The notes below the pieces were generated by a model. The model did no database searches, had not been told where the DNA came from, and saw only the letters and a list, made by a program, of their open reading frames with translations. A stretch of DNA of 34,498 bases. It comes from a virus. The position numbers and the translations under genes are program-made. Shown piece after piece: positions 1 through 7,556 of this stretch; the stretch's first letter is position 1, and every line of letters starts with the position of its first letter. The stretch spans positions 1 through 34,498 of IMG/VR virus record IMGVR_UViG_3300005526_000018. One strand, written 5' to 3'.

Positions 1-1
1 C

Positions 2-61
2 TCCAAAAATGCCCCGGGGGGACTAGTCGAAAAACCAATCCGGAAATTTGGAGGAGGATAG
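2..61 (+). CDS. 3' end of a gene cut by the window edge
   Basis: An open frame enters at the left edge and stops at TAG 59-61, directly before the next ATG at 62. The visible 19 residues read like a Lys/Gly/Pro-rich tail (KNAPGG near its start). The last codons double as the GGAGGAGG ribosome site of the next gene, a tight stop/start junction typical of this genome. The KNAPGG stretch resembles the KNPGG stretch of the 46-residue gene at 23700, in the same codon frame. No function can be assigned from so little sequence. Confidence 0.4.
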   Translation, partial: SKNAPGGLVEKPIRKFGGG

Positions 62-490
62 ATGCCGACTGCTCAGAGTGCGCCCATCAATAGGGCTGGA
101 TCTCCAACTCAGCAAGCTGTTCCGTCAAGTATCGCTTTATCTGGGCCAATGAAGGTGAATTTGTCTGTATACCGTGGCGATTCTGGTCGATTTCGACTTG
201 CGATTGGAGACTCTCTAGGAGCTCCTATTGATGTATCAACGGCCACATGGGATGCTGATATTCGCCTCAAAGCCGATGATGTAGATACAATTACTGAATT
301 TGACGTCGTGTTGGTAGCTGTGGCGGAAGCACCAGATAAGAACACAATTGATGTTATTCTCACCCCAACTAAGTCTGAAATGCTTCCTGCATCATGCGTT
401 TATGATCTGGAAATGACGCTCGGTGGTGAGGTGACAACGCTAATTTATGGCGCAATTACTGTGACATATGACGTCTCGAGGACGCCATGA
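62..490 (+). CDS. BppU-like tail/baseplate accessory protein (142 aa)
   Basis: Small beta-rich protein. After about 30 Ser/Pro-rich residues it follows the pattern seen in N-terminal domains of baseplate upper proteins: a V-x-RGDSG strand, a G-x-PIDVS turn, a DADIR strand, then alternating strands ending in [10 protein letters not shown]. The same pattern recurs in the 105-residue protein at 3391, so the two are probable paralogues on either side of the large fibre. Start ATG 62 has GGAGGAGG just upstream. The end overlaps the fibre start at 487 by four bases (ATGA), implying coupled translation. Likely role: attaching or completing receptor-binding fibres on the virion. The family call is by pattern only. 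Confidence 0.6.
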   Translation: MPTAQSAPINRAGSPTQQAVPSSIALSGPMKVNLSVYRGDSGRFRLAIGDSLGAPIDVSTATWDADIRLKADDVDTITEFDVVLVAVAEAPDKNTIDVILTPTKSEMLPASCVYDLEMTLGGEVTTLIYGAITVTYDVSRTP

Positions 491-3381
491 CTATCTTAAT
501 TACCACTGACGTAACCCCAGAAATCTCTGTAACTGTATCAGATGCACCGAGAGTTCTTGTCGGAATCACTGATCCATCAGCATTAACGACACTTGTAAGT
601 GTTCCACCTCCTCCGGAATTCCGTGTTTTGACTGCCGATGAGATTACCCTTTTGGCAAGTGTCGGAACAGCCGGTCCTCCGGGGCCACAGGGTGATCCAG
701 GTCCTCCAGGTCCTCCAGGTCCAGAAGGTCCCGAAGGCCCCGAAGGTGATGTTGGAGCAACAGGCGCAACAGGTCCTGCAGGATCAACTGGTGCTGCAGG
801 TGTTCAGGGTCCTCAAGGCCCACAAGGCATTCCAGGTTCGACAGGTCCTACTGGTGCCACTGGTCCCAAGGGTGACAAAGGCGATAAGGGCGATGTTGGT
901 GCAGATTCAACTGTACCAGGTCCTCCAGGTGCAACGGGCCCAGCAGGATCAACTGGTCCGGCAGGTCCAGCAGGAGCTGATTCAACTGTACCAGGTCCTC
1001 AAGGTCCAGCCGGTCCTCAAGGTGTAAAGGGGGATCAAGGTGCTCAAGGTCCTACTGGTGCAACAGGAACCGCAGGCGCCCCAGGTGCTACAGGTCCAAC
1101 AGGTGCAACAGGTGCCACAGGTGCTACTGGTCCAGGAGTTGCTCCTGGGGGGACTCTCGATCAAGTCTTGGCGAAAGCCAGTGCGGTAGACTATGAAACA
1201 AAATGGGTTACCCCAGCAGTGGGAGCAGGGACGGACAATGTCATTGGTTCCTTGGATGTTACATTCGTTGCTGATGCTAGCGCCAACACTACTCTCACGG
1301 CTATGGCCGCTGCTGAGGATTATCTAGCCACTTCCGTTCGTCATGTGACTAAGGTTGATCTAACTGCAGTCGGGCAAGTTCGATTTGTAGTTAAGCGTAT
1401 GGCAACGGCTGCTGCAGCTGGCGCAGTTCTAAATCTTAAGTATAGTCTTACTGATCCGGCGTCTGTATTCTCAGCTGCTGCGTGGAATGCAATTCCGGCG
1501 CAAGTTTCACTTGCTACGCCAAACGTCACGCTTGATACTGGCTGGATCAACATACCAGTTGGCATGAAGGTTAATAATGTATATCTGGCAGTTACTCAAG
1601 CTGGTGGTGATGGTAGTGCTGCCCCAGTGGTTGGTTCAATCCGAGCGTTCTTCAAGGGGACTGGGCCACTAGGTCCTCCGGGTCCAGAAGGTCCTCCAGG
1701 CACAGCAGGTCCTGATCTACGTATAAAGGTTAGACGCACAAGTGCCTTTAGTATTACATCAACGTTTTCGGATGTTATTTTCAACACTGAAATTTATGAT
1801 ACTAATAATGCTTATAATCCTGCAACCGGAGTATTTACAGCACCTCAAGCAGGAACATATAAAATCACAACTCAGATATTGGGCGTTGCGTCAGCTGTAG
1901 GAGTATGGTTTTACGTTTATTGTTTGGTTAATGGCACTAGTATAGCCAATAGTCCCTCTACTCCTGCAACAGCAGTTAATCAAATAGAGACGGCCCAAAT
2001 AACAACCACAGTAGTTCTTGCTGCCGGTGACACTGTTAAAATAAGTACACAAAGTATGGGCACTGGTTTCCTCGATCAAGGTCAAGCCAACGCTGATGTA
2101 AGTTTCCTTGTTATTGAATTAATTACCACAGGTGCGCAAGGTCCTATAGGCGTAACAGGTCCTCAGGGTCCGCAAGGTGCAACTGGCTCCACCGGTCCTC
2201 AGGGGCCACAAGGCGCAACAGGAGCGCAAGGTCCACCAGGACCTTTAGATCAAGCAACAGCTGACAGTCTTTATGTGAATGTTGCCGGTGACACCATGAC
2301 AGGGCCTCTCGTTGTAGGAGGCAATGTCACTGCTAACGGACTGATGGGAAAGCCAGCGACTGATCTTGTTATTTCTGGTATTGCTGGCGGTAAAATTGAT
2401 GTTCAATTAACACCTGTTACTGGTGTTCCTACGCCAACAGAATCAACTGGAGCCACCCCAAAGGGTTATGTCGATTCGTATGTTAATAATCTTACTACCA
2501 ACAAAGTAGCCAAAGCTGGCGATACTATGACCGGTACACTTATAATGAATACAGATGGTGTGTATGGTTTCATTGAATGTCCTCCAAATGGTTCGTTGCG
2601 TCTTGGTAAAGGTGCCGGAAGTTATATAGATTTAAATGGTGCTAAGATTAGTAATGCTAGTGATATTCAGACAGTTGGAGAGATCTTAGGTAGTGGGGCT
2701 CAAGATTTAAGTATTAAACCTACAAGTGGTTTTAAATTAAATCTAAATACTCGAGCTATCGGCAACCTTGGAACTTGTTTGCTTGACTATGATGCAGCGA
2801 ATAAGATTTATGTGGATGGTCAAGATAAATATCGTGTTTACTCTACTGTTGCACTTTTGAAAAGTTCATGGCCAACTCCTCCAACAGGAGCATTTGCATA
2901 TTGTTCAACTCCTCAGTCATGGCATATTTATCAAGGTGGATGGAAAATTTGGGCAATACCGTGGACTGCTTTTACTCCAACTCTTATTTGTCCAGGAGGA
3001 ACTAACCCAACTCTTGGCACAGGAGCCACTCAAATGGGTCGGTACAACATTGTTAGTGGTGGTGTTTGTAACTTCTCTTTGAATATTGCTTTTGGAACTG
3101 GTGGTGGTTTTGCTGCTGGTAATGGTCAGTATGTTGTAGCTGGTTTTCCGGTTCCTATGGGCGTAAACTTTGGAAACTATATGCCTGCCGGAACTGGTCA
3201 CCTTACTTTAACAGCAGGTAATGGTTTTAGATACAATCCTGCTGCATTGAAGTCACCTGGGAATAATGGATTTGAAATTTACACACCTGCGGCTTGGTGG
3301 AGTAACTCCCCTCAAGTTCCTGTAGCTGGTAATGCTATTCAGATTTGGGGTCAGTACGAAATTGACATGCAGGCATCCTAA
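487..3381 (+). CDS. Collagen-like / C1q-like tail fibre, putative receptor-binding protein (964 aa)
   Basis: Domains in order: N-terminal attachment region (residues 1-58); a long Gly-X-Y collagen tract (about 60-218) rich in GPPGP, GATGA and GPQGP; a beta-rich domain (about 225-390); a short collagen tract (about 393-410); a C1q/TNF-like jelly roll (about 412-545, with [20 protein letters not shown], the classic C1q signature); a third collagen tract (about 549-585); two fibre repeats starting AGDTMTG (about 600 and 677); and a C-terminal head (about 820-964) with WTAFTPTL and a Gly/Phe-rich region. Collagen tracts trimerise in phage fibres, and the C1q and terminal heads are the likely binding modules. 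The motif PGGTLDQVL...W right after the first collagen tract recurs in the protein at 3986. Host adsorption is inferred. Confidence 0.85.
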   Translation: MTILITTDVTPEISVTVSDAPRVLVGITDPSALTTLVSVPPPPEFRVLTADEITLLASVGTAGPPGPQGDPGPPGPPGPEGPEGPEGDVGATGATGPAGSTGAAGVQGPQGPQGIPGSTGPTGATGPKGDKGDKGDVGADSTVPGPPGATGPAGSTGPAGPAGADSTVPGPQGPAGPQGVKGDQGAQGPTGATGTAGAPGATGPTGATGATGATGPGVAPGGTLDQVLAKASAVDYETKWVTPAVGAGTDNVIGSLDVTFVADASANTTLTAMAAAEDYLATSVRHVTKVDLTAVGQVRFVVKRMATAAAAGAVLNLKYSLTDPASVFSAAAWNAIPAQVSLATPNVTLDTGWINIPVGMKVNNVYLAVTQAGGDGSAAPVVGSIRAFFKGTGPLGPPGPEGPPGTAGPDLRIKVRRTSAFSITSTFSDVIFNTEIYDTNNAYNPATGVFTAPQAGTYKITTQILGVASAVGVWFYVYCLVNGTSIANSPSTPATAVNQIETAQITTTVVLAAGDTVKISTQSMGTGFLDQGQANADVSFLVIELITTGAQGPIGVTGPQGPQGATGSTGPQGPQGATGAQGPPGPLDQATADSLYVNVAGDTMTGPLVVGGNVTANGLMGKPATDLVISGIAGGKIDVQLTPVTGVPTPTESTGATPKGYVDSYVNNLTTNKVAKAGDTMTGTLIMNTDGVYGFIECPPNGSLRLGKGAGSYIDLNGAKISNASDIQTVGEILGSGAQDLSIKPTSGFKLNLNTRAIGNLGTCLLDYDAANKIYVDGQDKYRVYSTVALLKSSWPTPPTGAFAYCSTPQSWHIYQGGWKIWAIPWTAFTPTLICPGGTNPTLGTGATQMGRYNIVSGGVCNFSLNIAFGTGGGFAAGNGQYVVAGFPVPMGVNFGNYMPAGTGHLTLTAGNGFRYNPAALKSPGNNGFEIYTPAAWWSNSPQVPVAGNAIQIWGQYEIDMQAS

Positions 3382-3390
3382 GGAGGTTAG

Positions 3391-3708
3391 ATGGCTAGCA
3401 AAGTTATTGTTCATAAAGGTCGAACTAACGTTCTTAGAGTTAATCTTGGTGTGAATATTACTGGCGATACTCTTACTAGTGAAATTCGAGCTGAGCCAGA
3501 TACAGCTTCTCTTTTAATTGCCACATGGGTTGTTACTGTTAGTGATGCTCTAAAAGGTGAACTTGTTTTGACGTTAGATGATGTCACAACTTCGCAGATT
3601 TCAGCTGCTAGTGGTTATATGGATATTAAAAGAATTACAGGTACAGAGCCAGTTGCTGTGTTTGATAGGCCACTCGAGGTTAGTTTCAGAGGGACGGTGA
3701 CTGAATGA
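3391..3708 (+). CDS. BppU-like tail accessory protein (105 aa), paralogue of the gene at 62
   Basis: A single beta-sandwich-like domain with V-x-KGRTNVLRV, GDTLTSEIRAEPD and a closing LEVSFRGTVTE. This matches the order of strands in the 142-residue protein at 62 and the general pattern of BppU N-terminal domains. AGGAGG lies just upstream of ATG 3391, nine bases after the fibre stop. The end overlaps the next gene by four bases (ATGA). Likely a structural partner of the adsorption apparatus; a capping or chaperone-like role for the fibre is possible. Confidence 0.55.
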   Translation: MASKVIVHKGRTNVLRVNLGVNITGDTLTSEIRAEPDTASLLIATWVVTVSDALKGELVLTLDDVTTSQISAASGYMDIKRITGTEPVAVFDRPLEVSFRGTVTE

Positions 3709-3989
3709 GCTATTTGACTCAGAATGAGATTGCTAGTAATCAGGCAATGCAGAATCGTGTTGCTCAAGCAGCAGCAAGAGAGCCGAAAGAAGTCATTGGG
3801 CCGGATCCAGATCAATGGATGTTTAACAATCGTCGTGATTGGGCATCTGCTCCAGGTTGGGATGCAGCTTGGGAATCGGCTCGTGTTAATCATCCTGATC
3901 CAGAAGAGGGTTATGATCCTGGTATGGATGAAGGAGTTATTACTGACAGTATGATTCTTTCTCAGATTCAAGCAATGGGGGCAGCATGA
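3705..3989 (+). CDS. Small phage protein of the fibre operon, unknown function (94 aa)
   Basis: A polar, acidic protein with a Trp-rich centre (DQWMFNNRRDWASAPGWDAAW) and a C-terminus of the form VITDSMILSQIQAMG. Small Trp-rich proteins of this look are common beside tail fibre genes in phages of Gram-positive hosts, and I know no assigned role. It overlaps both neighbours by four bases, so it is translated as part of the fibre set. No signal peptide or membrane helix. Confidence 0.7.
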   Translation: MSYLTQNEIASNQAMQNRVAQAAAREPKEVIGPDPDQWMFNNRRDWASAPGWDAAWESARVNHPDPEEGYDPGMDEGVITDSMILSQIQAMGAA

Positions 3990-4183
3990 GTGGTGAAATC
4001 AACGTTATTCAACGTACACAATATATCATTGTGGAGCCATCATCTGCATCAGTTTCAGTAATCAATGCTGGACCTGTTGGCCCTGCTGGGCCTGCAGCAA
4101 TTCCTCCCGGAGGAACGACTGGGCAAGTATTGAGAAAGAAGTCTAATACGAATTATGATGTTGAATGGGTAACACTACCATAG
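3986..4183 (+). CDS. Short fibre-linker-like protein (65 aa)
   Basis: The middle carries a miniature collagen-like stretch (AGPVGPAGPA), then PPGGTTGQVLRKKSNTNYDVEW, cognate to [21 protein letters not shown] in the large fibre (residues about 222-240). This 'GG-T-x-x-QVL ... W' unit is a frequent junction in phage fibres. The protein consists only of an N-terminal strand, the mini-collagen and this junction, as if a fibre had lost its distal domains or as if it were a stand-alone connector. Overlaps the previous gene by four bases (ATGA). Confidence 0.6.
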   Translation: MSGEINVIQRTQYIIVEPSSASVSVINAGPVGPAGPAAIPPGGTTGQVLRKKSNTNYDVEWVTLP

Positions 4184-4195
4184 AGAGGAGGGAAA

Positions 4196-4291
4196 ATGAG
4201 TACTACAGAGCCAGAAGATCCGGATGATGTTGAATTCGGAGACGACGATCCAGATGACGCAGTAGATGCGGAGGATGAAGATGGGAAGTAG
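4196..4291 (+). CDS. Very acidic 31-residue mini-protein upstream of the lysin
   Basis: ATG 4196 follows a strong GAGGAGGG ribosome site. The product is almost entirely Asp/Glu/Pro after the first five residues (EPEDPDDVEFGDDDPDDAVD). The reading frame runs through the ribosome site and start of the lysin and stops 11 bases inside it, so its main job may be to couple lysin translation to the tail operon; a DNA-mimic-like acidic peptide is an alternative with no other support. Confidence 0.5.
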   Translation: MSTTEPEDPDDVEFGDDDPDDAVDAEDEDGK

Positions 4292-5150
4292 ATATTTAAC
4301 TGATTTGGCTCAGGTTTGCCGAGCTACTGGTGCTGTTGTAAATGAGGAAGGTGGTTGGCAAACTAGAGCACGTAGTTCAGGCGGTTATAATTCTGGCCTT
4401 CCAAATCATGTTATGTGTCATCATACAGCTTCTAATCCGTCTAGTGATGGTCAATCTGACGTTGATTATATGTGTTATGGATCAGATAATAGGCCAATAG
4501 CGAATTTGTATCTTTCTCGCAAGGGTCATATTTGGGTTATGGCTGGTGGATGTACTAATACAAATGGCAAAGGTAATGATTATTGGGGTGGTGGAGTACC
4601 GAATGATAGTATGAATAGCTATGCTATTGGAATTGAAGCGGCTAATAACGGTGTTGGTGAACCATGGCCAATGGCTCAGCAAGATGTGTATGTTAGATTA
4701 GTCTCTGAGTTATGCGCACGTTATGGTATTCCTACCAATAATGTTAGAGCACATTTTGAATGGGCTCCAGATCGTAAGATTGATCCAGCAGGACAATCGA
4801 TATATGCTTCTGGCAGTAATAAGTGGAACATGGATGCGTTCCGTCGTGATTGTTCTGGTCCAAGACCTCCAACGCCGGGGCCTCAACCTCAAGGAGATAG
4901 AGAAGTGGCACTTTGTGTTCAATGTGACGACGGCAGTCCCGAGCAAAACTTTGCCACGTTCGCACTTAATCTCGGGACATCTATCGGATGGATCACTAGT
5001 CAAGCTCAGGTTGATGTAGGTCGTATTTGTGGAACTCTTGAATTTCATGGTGAAACGGGAGAACCATTGCATAATTTCGGGCATGCCGAACTTCAGGACA
5101 TGATTGACCGGTACTGGGCTGGAGGTCCTAAGCCACCAGGCTTTAATTAA
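4281..5150 (+). CDS. Endolysin, N-acetylmuramoyl-L-alanine amidase (Amidase_2), 289 aa
   Basis: Cleaves the bond between MurNAc and the stem peptide for host lysis. An Amidase_2/PGRP-type domain spans about residues 1-190: HH at 47-48 (VMCHHTAS), IGIEAANN with Glu119, AHFEWAP with His158, and KIDPAG with Asp168, which fits the usual His-His-Asp zinc site. A Pro-rich linker (about 192-207) leads to a C-terminal domain (208-289) that I do not recognise and that probably binds the cell wall. Start choice: ATG 4281 sits six bases after GGAGG (4270-4274); the in-frame ATGs at 4266 and 4275 have no usable ribosome site. No signal peptide, so a holin or other membrane protein is presumably needed. 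Confidence 0.9.
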   Translation: MGSRYLTDLAQVCRATGAVVNEEGGWQTRARSSGGYNSGLPNHVMCHHTASNPSSDGQSDVDYMCYGSDNRPIANLYLSRKGHIWVMAGGCTNTNGKGNDYWGGGVPNDSMNSYAIGIEAANNGVGEPWPMAQQDVYVRLVSELCARYGIPTNNVRAHFEWAPDRKIDPAGQSIYASGSNKWNMDAFRRDCSGPRPPTPGPQPQGDREVALCVQCDDGSPEQNFATFALNLGTSIGWITSQAQVDVGRICGTLEFHGETGEPLHNFGHAELQDMIDRYWAGGPKPPGFN

Positions 5151-5165
5151 TTGGAAGGAGGCCAA

Positions 5166-5498
5166 ATGGCTGCTAAGCGTGTACCTAAAAGAGCGCCAGC
5201 TACAACAGTTGAAGGACGAGAAAACCAATTGGTCTCCCTAGCAATTGATCTAGCTGAAAAGCAATTGTCTGAAGGAACTGCGTCGGCTCAAGTGATTACG
5301 CACTATTTAAAGCTTGGGTCGACTCGAGAACATTTGGAACAGGAGCGACTTAGTAGAGAAAACGACCTTCTTACCGCTAGAGTAGATACTTTAGCTTCCG
5401 CCAAGAAGGTTGAAGAACTATATTCAGCTGCTCTAGACGCTATGCGTTCTTATGCTGGTCGTTTAGCTGACATTGAAGATGTTTATGACGAAGAATAG
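5166..5498 (+). CDS. Helical protein, candidate small terminase subunit (110 aa)
   Basis: Basic N-terminus (AAKRVPKR), then helices with ENQLVSLAIDLAEKQLSEGTAS, HYLKLGS and a long coiled coil (about residues 54-95, EHLEQERLSRENDLLTARV), ending acidic. Proteins with 'NQL..LA.DL.E..L..GTAS....T.FLK.GS' occur just upstream of HNH/terminase genes in many phages of Gram-positive hosts. Position and size fit a DNA-packaging small subunit, but this is inference. ATG 5166 has AAGGAGG with five-base spacing; an upstream in-frame TTG (5151) would start before that site and is less likely. Confidence 0.55.
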   Translation: MAAKRVPKRAPATTVEGRENQLVSLAIDLAEKQLSEGTASAQVITHYLKLGSTREHLEQERLSRENDLLTARVDTLASAKKVEELYSAALDAMRSYAGRLADIEDVYDEE

Positions 5499-5898
5499 AT
5501 CATATTCCGAGCTACGTAGATTGCATACATTTGAAGAGAGATTTGAATATTTAAAGATGAATGGAGAAGTTGGGCGAGCTACATTTGGGTTTGATAGATG
5601 GATAAATCAACGTTTTTATACGTCATATATGTGGAAAAGAGCTCGTAGAGACGTTATATTAAGAGATAATGGATGCGATTTAGGTATTTCTGGATATGAA
5701 ATAGGCGGATCTGTTCTTATTCATCATATGAATCCAATGACTTCTGAAGACATTATCCATAGTGAAGAGTGGATATTCGACCTAGAATATTTGATAACTA
5801 CTACGCATAATACGCATAATGCTATACATTTTGGGGATGATAGACTGCTTCCAAAGGTAGTTTTAGATCGTGTTCCGAACGATACGAAGCTTTGGTAG
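5485..5898 (+). CDS. HNH endonuclease (137 aa)
   Basis: The beta-beta-alpha metal nuclease core is visible: RDNGCDLG, then LIHHMNP (catalytic/metal His pair), then LITTTHNTHNAIHFGD, where the Asn and His residues complete an HNH site. The cysteine pairs that often brace such folds are absent; only one Cys remains. HNH proteins beside terminase genes can act in DNA cleavage at packaging; a homing endonuclease role is the alternative, but no interrupted gene is seen nearby. ATG 5485 is chosen because it follows GAAG by six bases; TTG 5473 and ATG 5479 are also in frame. Overlaps the previous gene by 14 bases. Confidence 0.82.
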   Translation: MTKNRSYSELRRLHTFEERFEYLKMNGEVGRATFGFDRWINQRFYTSYMWKRARRDVILRDNGCDLGISGYEIGGSVLIHHMNPMTSEDIIHSEEWIFDLEYLITTTHNTHNAIHFGDDRLLPKVVLDRVPNDTKLW

Positions 5899-5906
5899 GA
5901 GGATAG

Positions 5907-6095
5907 ATGGCTCGCAAAAAGGATAAGCCAGAAGAGACTAAATGGACACCAGTAGTAGGAGAGGCTGAACCAGCAGAAGGAACTGTTGGCCCAGCAGAAG
6001 AAGTAGCGGTTGATCTAGATGAGTTTGAACCTCATCGTAAGCCAAATAAGGCACCAGTTGGTGTGGATCCAGACGAAGAAGATTCGACTGCGTAA
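5907..6095 (+). CDS. Acidic small protein, unknown (62 aa)
   Basis: Lys-rich start (ARKKDKPEE) followed by a long acidic, Pro/Ala-rich, probably disordered body (EPAEGTVGPAEEVAVDLDEFEP) and an acidic end. AGGAGG precedes ATG 5907, eight bases after the HNH stop. Its place between nuclease and connector genes suggests a virion assembly accessory, but nothing in the sequence shows a role. Confidence 0.65.
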   Translation: MARKKDKPEETKWTPVVGEAEPAEGTVGPAEEVAVDLDEFEPHRKPNKAPVGVDPDEEDSTA

Positions 6096-6114
6096 CCCTA
6101 GTCGGAGGTGAATT

Positions 6115-6480
6115 ATGGAAGAAAGCATTCTAAAAAGCACTAAGAAGATTCTTGGTCTTGCCGATACTTACACTCCATTTGATTTAGACATTATCACTCA
6201 TATTAATGCGGCTTTCTCCATTCTTTGCCAGCTGGGTGTTGGGCCGGAAGGGGGATTCTGGATTGAAGATGAAACTACTCAGTGGAACGAGTATTTAGTT
6301 CCATTCGATCAACTTCATTTGGTTAAGACATACGTATATTTGAAGACTCGAGTTCTATTTGATCCCCCAGGAACCTCGTTTCTGCTCTCGGCGGCGAATG
6401 ATCAAATTAAGGAATACGAATGGAGGCTTAACGTCTTCAGAGAGTACGCCCTATCCCCTCCCGAGGAGGCTGTTCCATGA
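6115..6480 (+). CDS. Head-tail connector-like protein (121 aa)
   Basis: Predicted all-helical protein with ILKSTKKILGL, DLDIITHINAAFSILCQLGVGP, VKTYVYLKTRVLFDPP and a C-terminal IKEYEWRLN. This matches the pattern of the gp6-like head-tail adaptor family found in phages of Gram-positive bacteria, where an oligomer sits below the portal. GGAGGTGA lies upstream of ATG 6115. The end overlaps the next gene by four bases. It lies upstream of terminase and portal, earlier than usual for this family. Confidence 0.65.
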   Translation: MEESILKSTKKILGLADTYTPFDLDIITHINAAFSILCQLGVGPEGGFWIEDETTQWNEYLVPFDQLHLVKTYVYLKTRVLFDPPGTSFLLSAANDQIKEYEWRLNVFREYALSPPEEAVP

Positions 6481-6908
6481 ATCAAGAAGCTGTCGATAGG
6501 TTCATTGAACATCATGGCGTTAAGGGAATGCATTGGGGTGTTCGGAAAGCCGTAGGTAGTAGAGTAGAAACAGCAAAGAAGAACCGAAAGCCTAGTAGTG
6601 AATCTAAGAAAGTAAAAGAACTTTCTAGAAGGCAACCACAAGCACTTACTAATAAACAATTAAAAAGTATTAATGAAAGAAAGAATTTAGAAACTCAGTT
6701 TAGGCGTCACAAAGGCCCAAATCCATTTTTACAAGGAAAGAATGTTGTTAAAGAGCTTTTGGGAATCGCTGGTATGATTACCACTGGATATGCATTTGTT
6801 AATAGTGATGCTGGAAGAGCTACTATTAGTAAAGGAAGAGCCTTGATGGCATCGGCGGCAATTAAAAAATCGATGTCATTACCATACGAACAGCTCACTC
6901 TTTTCTAG
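6477..6908 (+). CDS. HHGVKGM-motif protein 1, unknown (143 aa)
   Basis: Starts with a helix and then EHHGVKGMHWGVRKA (residues about 11-25), a motif shared with the next gene. The rest is Lys/Arg-rich, with one hydrophobic segment (about 96-110, LLGIAGMITTGYAFV) that could cross a membrane. HHGVKGM-type openings are common in proteins near head genes of Gram-positive phages; I know no proven role. The position between connector and terminase, the basic character and a single hydrophobic helix fit a protein packaged in or attached to the virion. Strong GAGGAGG before ATG 6477; overlaps the connector by four bases. Confidence 0.6.
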   Translation: MNQEAVDRFIEHHGVKGMHWGVRKAVGSRVETAKKNRKPSSESKKVKELSRRQPQALTNKQLKSINERKNLETQFRRHKGPNPFLQGKNVVKELLGIAGMITTGYAFVNSDAGRATISKGRALMASAAIKKSMSLPYEQLTLF

Positions 6909-7002
6909 GAGGTGATGAAATGCTTGAAATCAATGAGGATGAAGTACTCGATTATCTCGAACATCACGGCGTTAAGGGAATGCGTTGGGGTACTCGTAAA
7001 GC
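6507..7002 (+). repeat. Paired DNA repeat encoding the HHGVKGM motif (6507-6550 and 6959-7002)
   Basis: Two 44-base stretches, about 450 bases apart, both starting GAACATCA and sharing GGCGTTAAGGGAATGC. They differ at only a handful of positions, mostly wobble bases, while flanking DNA is unlike. This suggests duplication or recombination of a short module that supplies the N-terminal motif of both proteins. Confidence 0.7.
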
Positions 7003-7546
7003 AGCATCAACATCATCTGCTGGTGGTGAATCTCGTGCAGCAAAAGTAAAGAAAGCACTTACTTCTGATAGTGCAAAGAAAGCATATATTGTTAGCGCAG
7101 TTGTTGGTGCGGTTGTTGCTCGACAAGTTCTTAAGCAAAGAAAACAAACTAAATTAAAGACTCTTCGCATGGAACAAGTTCATCGAAATAATCATCTTAC
7201 TCTTTATAATATGATTCAAACAGAAAACAAAGGCGGTGCCCATGGGTTTAAAGAATCTTTTAGTGATTTAAAGACTATGCAAAAGAATAGAAACATGTCT
7301 GATAGTGATTTCTCAAGTTTCCTTTCTAGACGATTCTTTGCAACTTCAGAAGCTGGACATATGACAGGAACCGCACGAACAGTTCCAAAACGTGTAATGA
7401 CAGGCGTTAAGTCGGAGGGCGCTAGTCTTAAGAAATTGAAATCAGAAGTTAATACATTGTATGATGCTGCTAATGCTGACCTTAGAAAACGTGATATTGC
7501 ATTACAAATTCCTTATAGCGCTAGGACATATTTGAAAAAGCATTGA
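6920..7546 (+). CDS. HHGVKGM-motif protein 2, unknown (208 aa)
   Basis: Opens with an acidic helix and EHHGVKGMRWGTRKA, nearly identical to protein 1. A predicted membrane or buried helix follows (about 55-72, AYIVSAVVGAVVARQVL), then a Lys/Arg-rich body. Beyond the motif and general plan (motif, basic linker, one hydrophobic helix) it does not align clearly with protein 1. AGGAGGTGA precedes ATG 6920. Likely the same kind of virion-associated or injected protein; function unproven. Confidence 0.6.
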   Translation: MLEINEDEVLDYLEHHGVKGMRWGTRKAASTSSAGGESRAAKVKKALTSDSAKKAYIVSAVVGAVVARQVLKQRKQTKLKTLRMEQVHRNNHLTLYNMIQTENKGGAHGFKESFSDLKTMQKNRNMSDSDFSSFLSRRFFATSEAGHMTGTARTVPKRVMTGVKSEGASLKKLKSEVNTLYDAANADLRKRDIALQIPYSARTYLKKH

Positions 7547-7556
7547 GGAGGTTTAA

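Noticed and set aside
638-1164. Open frames in other phases over the collagen tract
   Set aside because: They arise from the Gly-Pro triplet repeats of the real fibre gene; products are low complexity and lack ribosome sites.
2545-2565. TATAATGAA within the fibre gene as an eighth promoter
   Set aside because: Lacks CGCA at the fixed 14-base distance and lies inside a coding region.
5485-5898. HNH gene as a homing endonuclease in an intron
   Set aside because: No interrupted or split gene flanks it; neighbours are intact and position beside terminase fits a packaging role.
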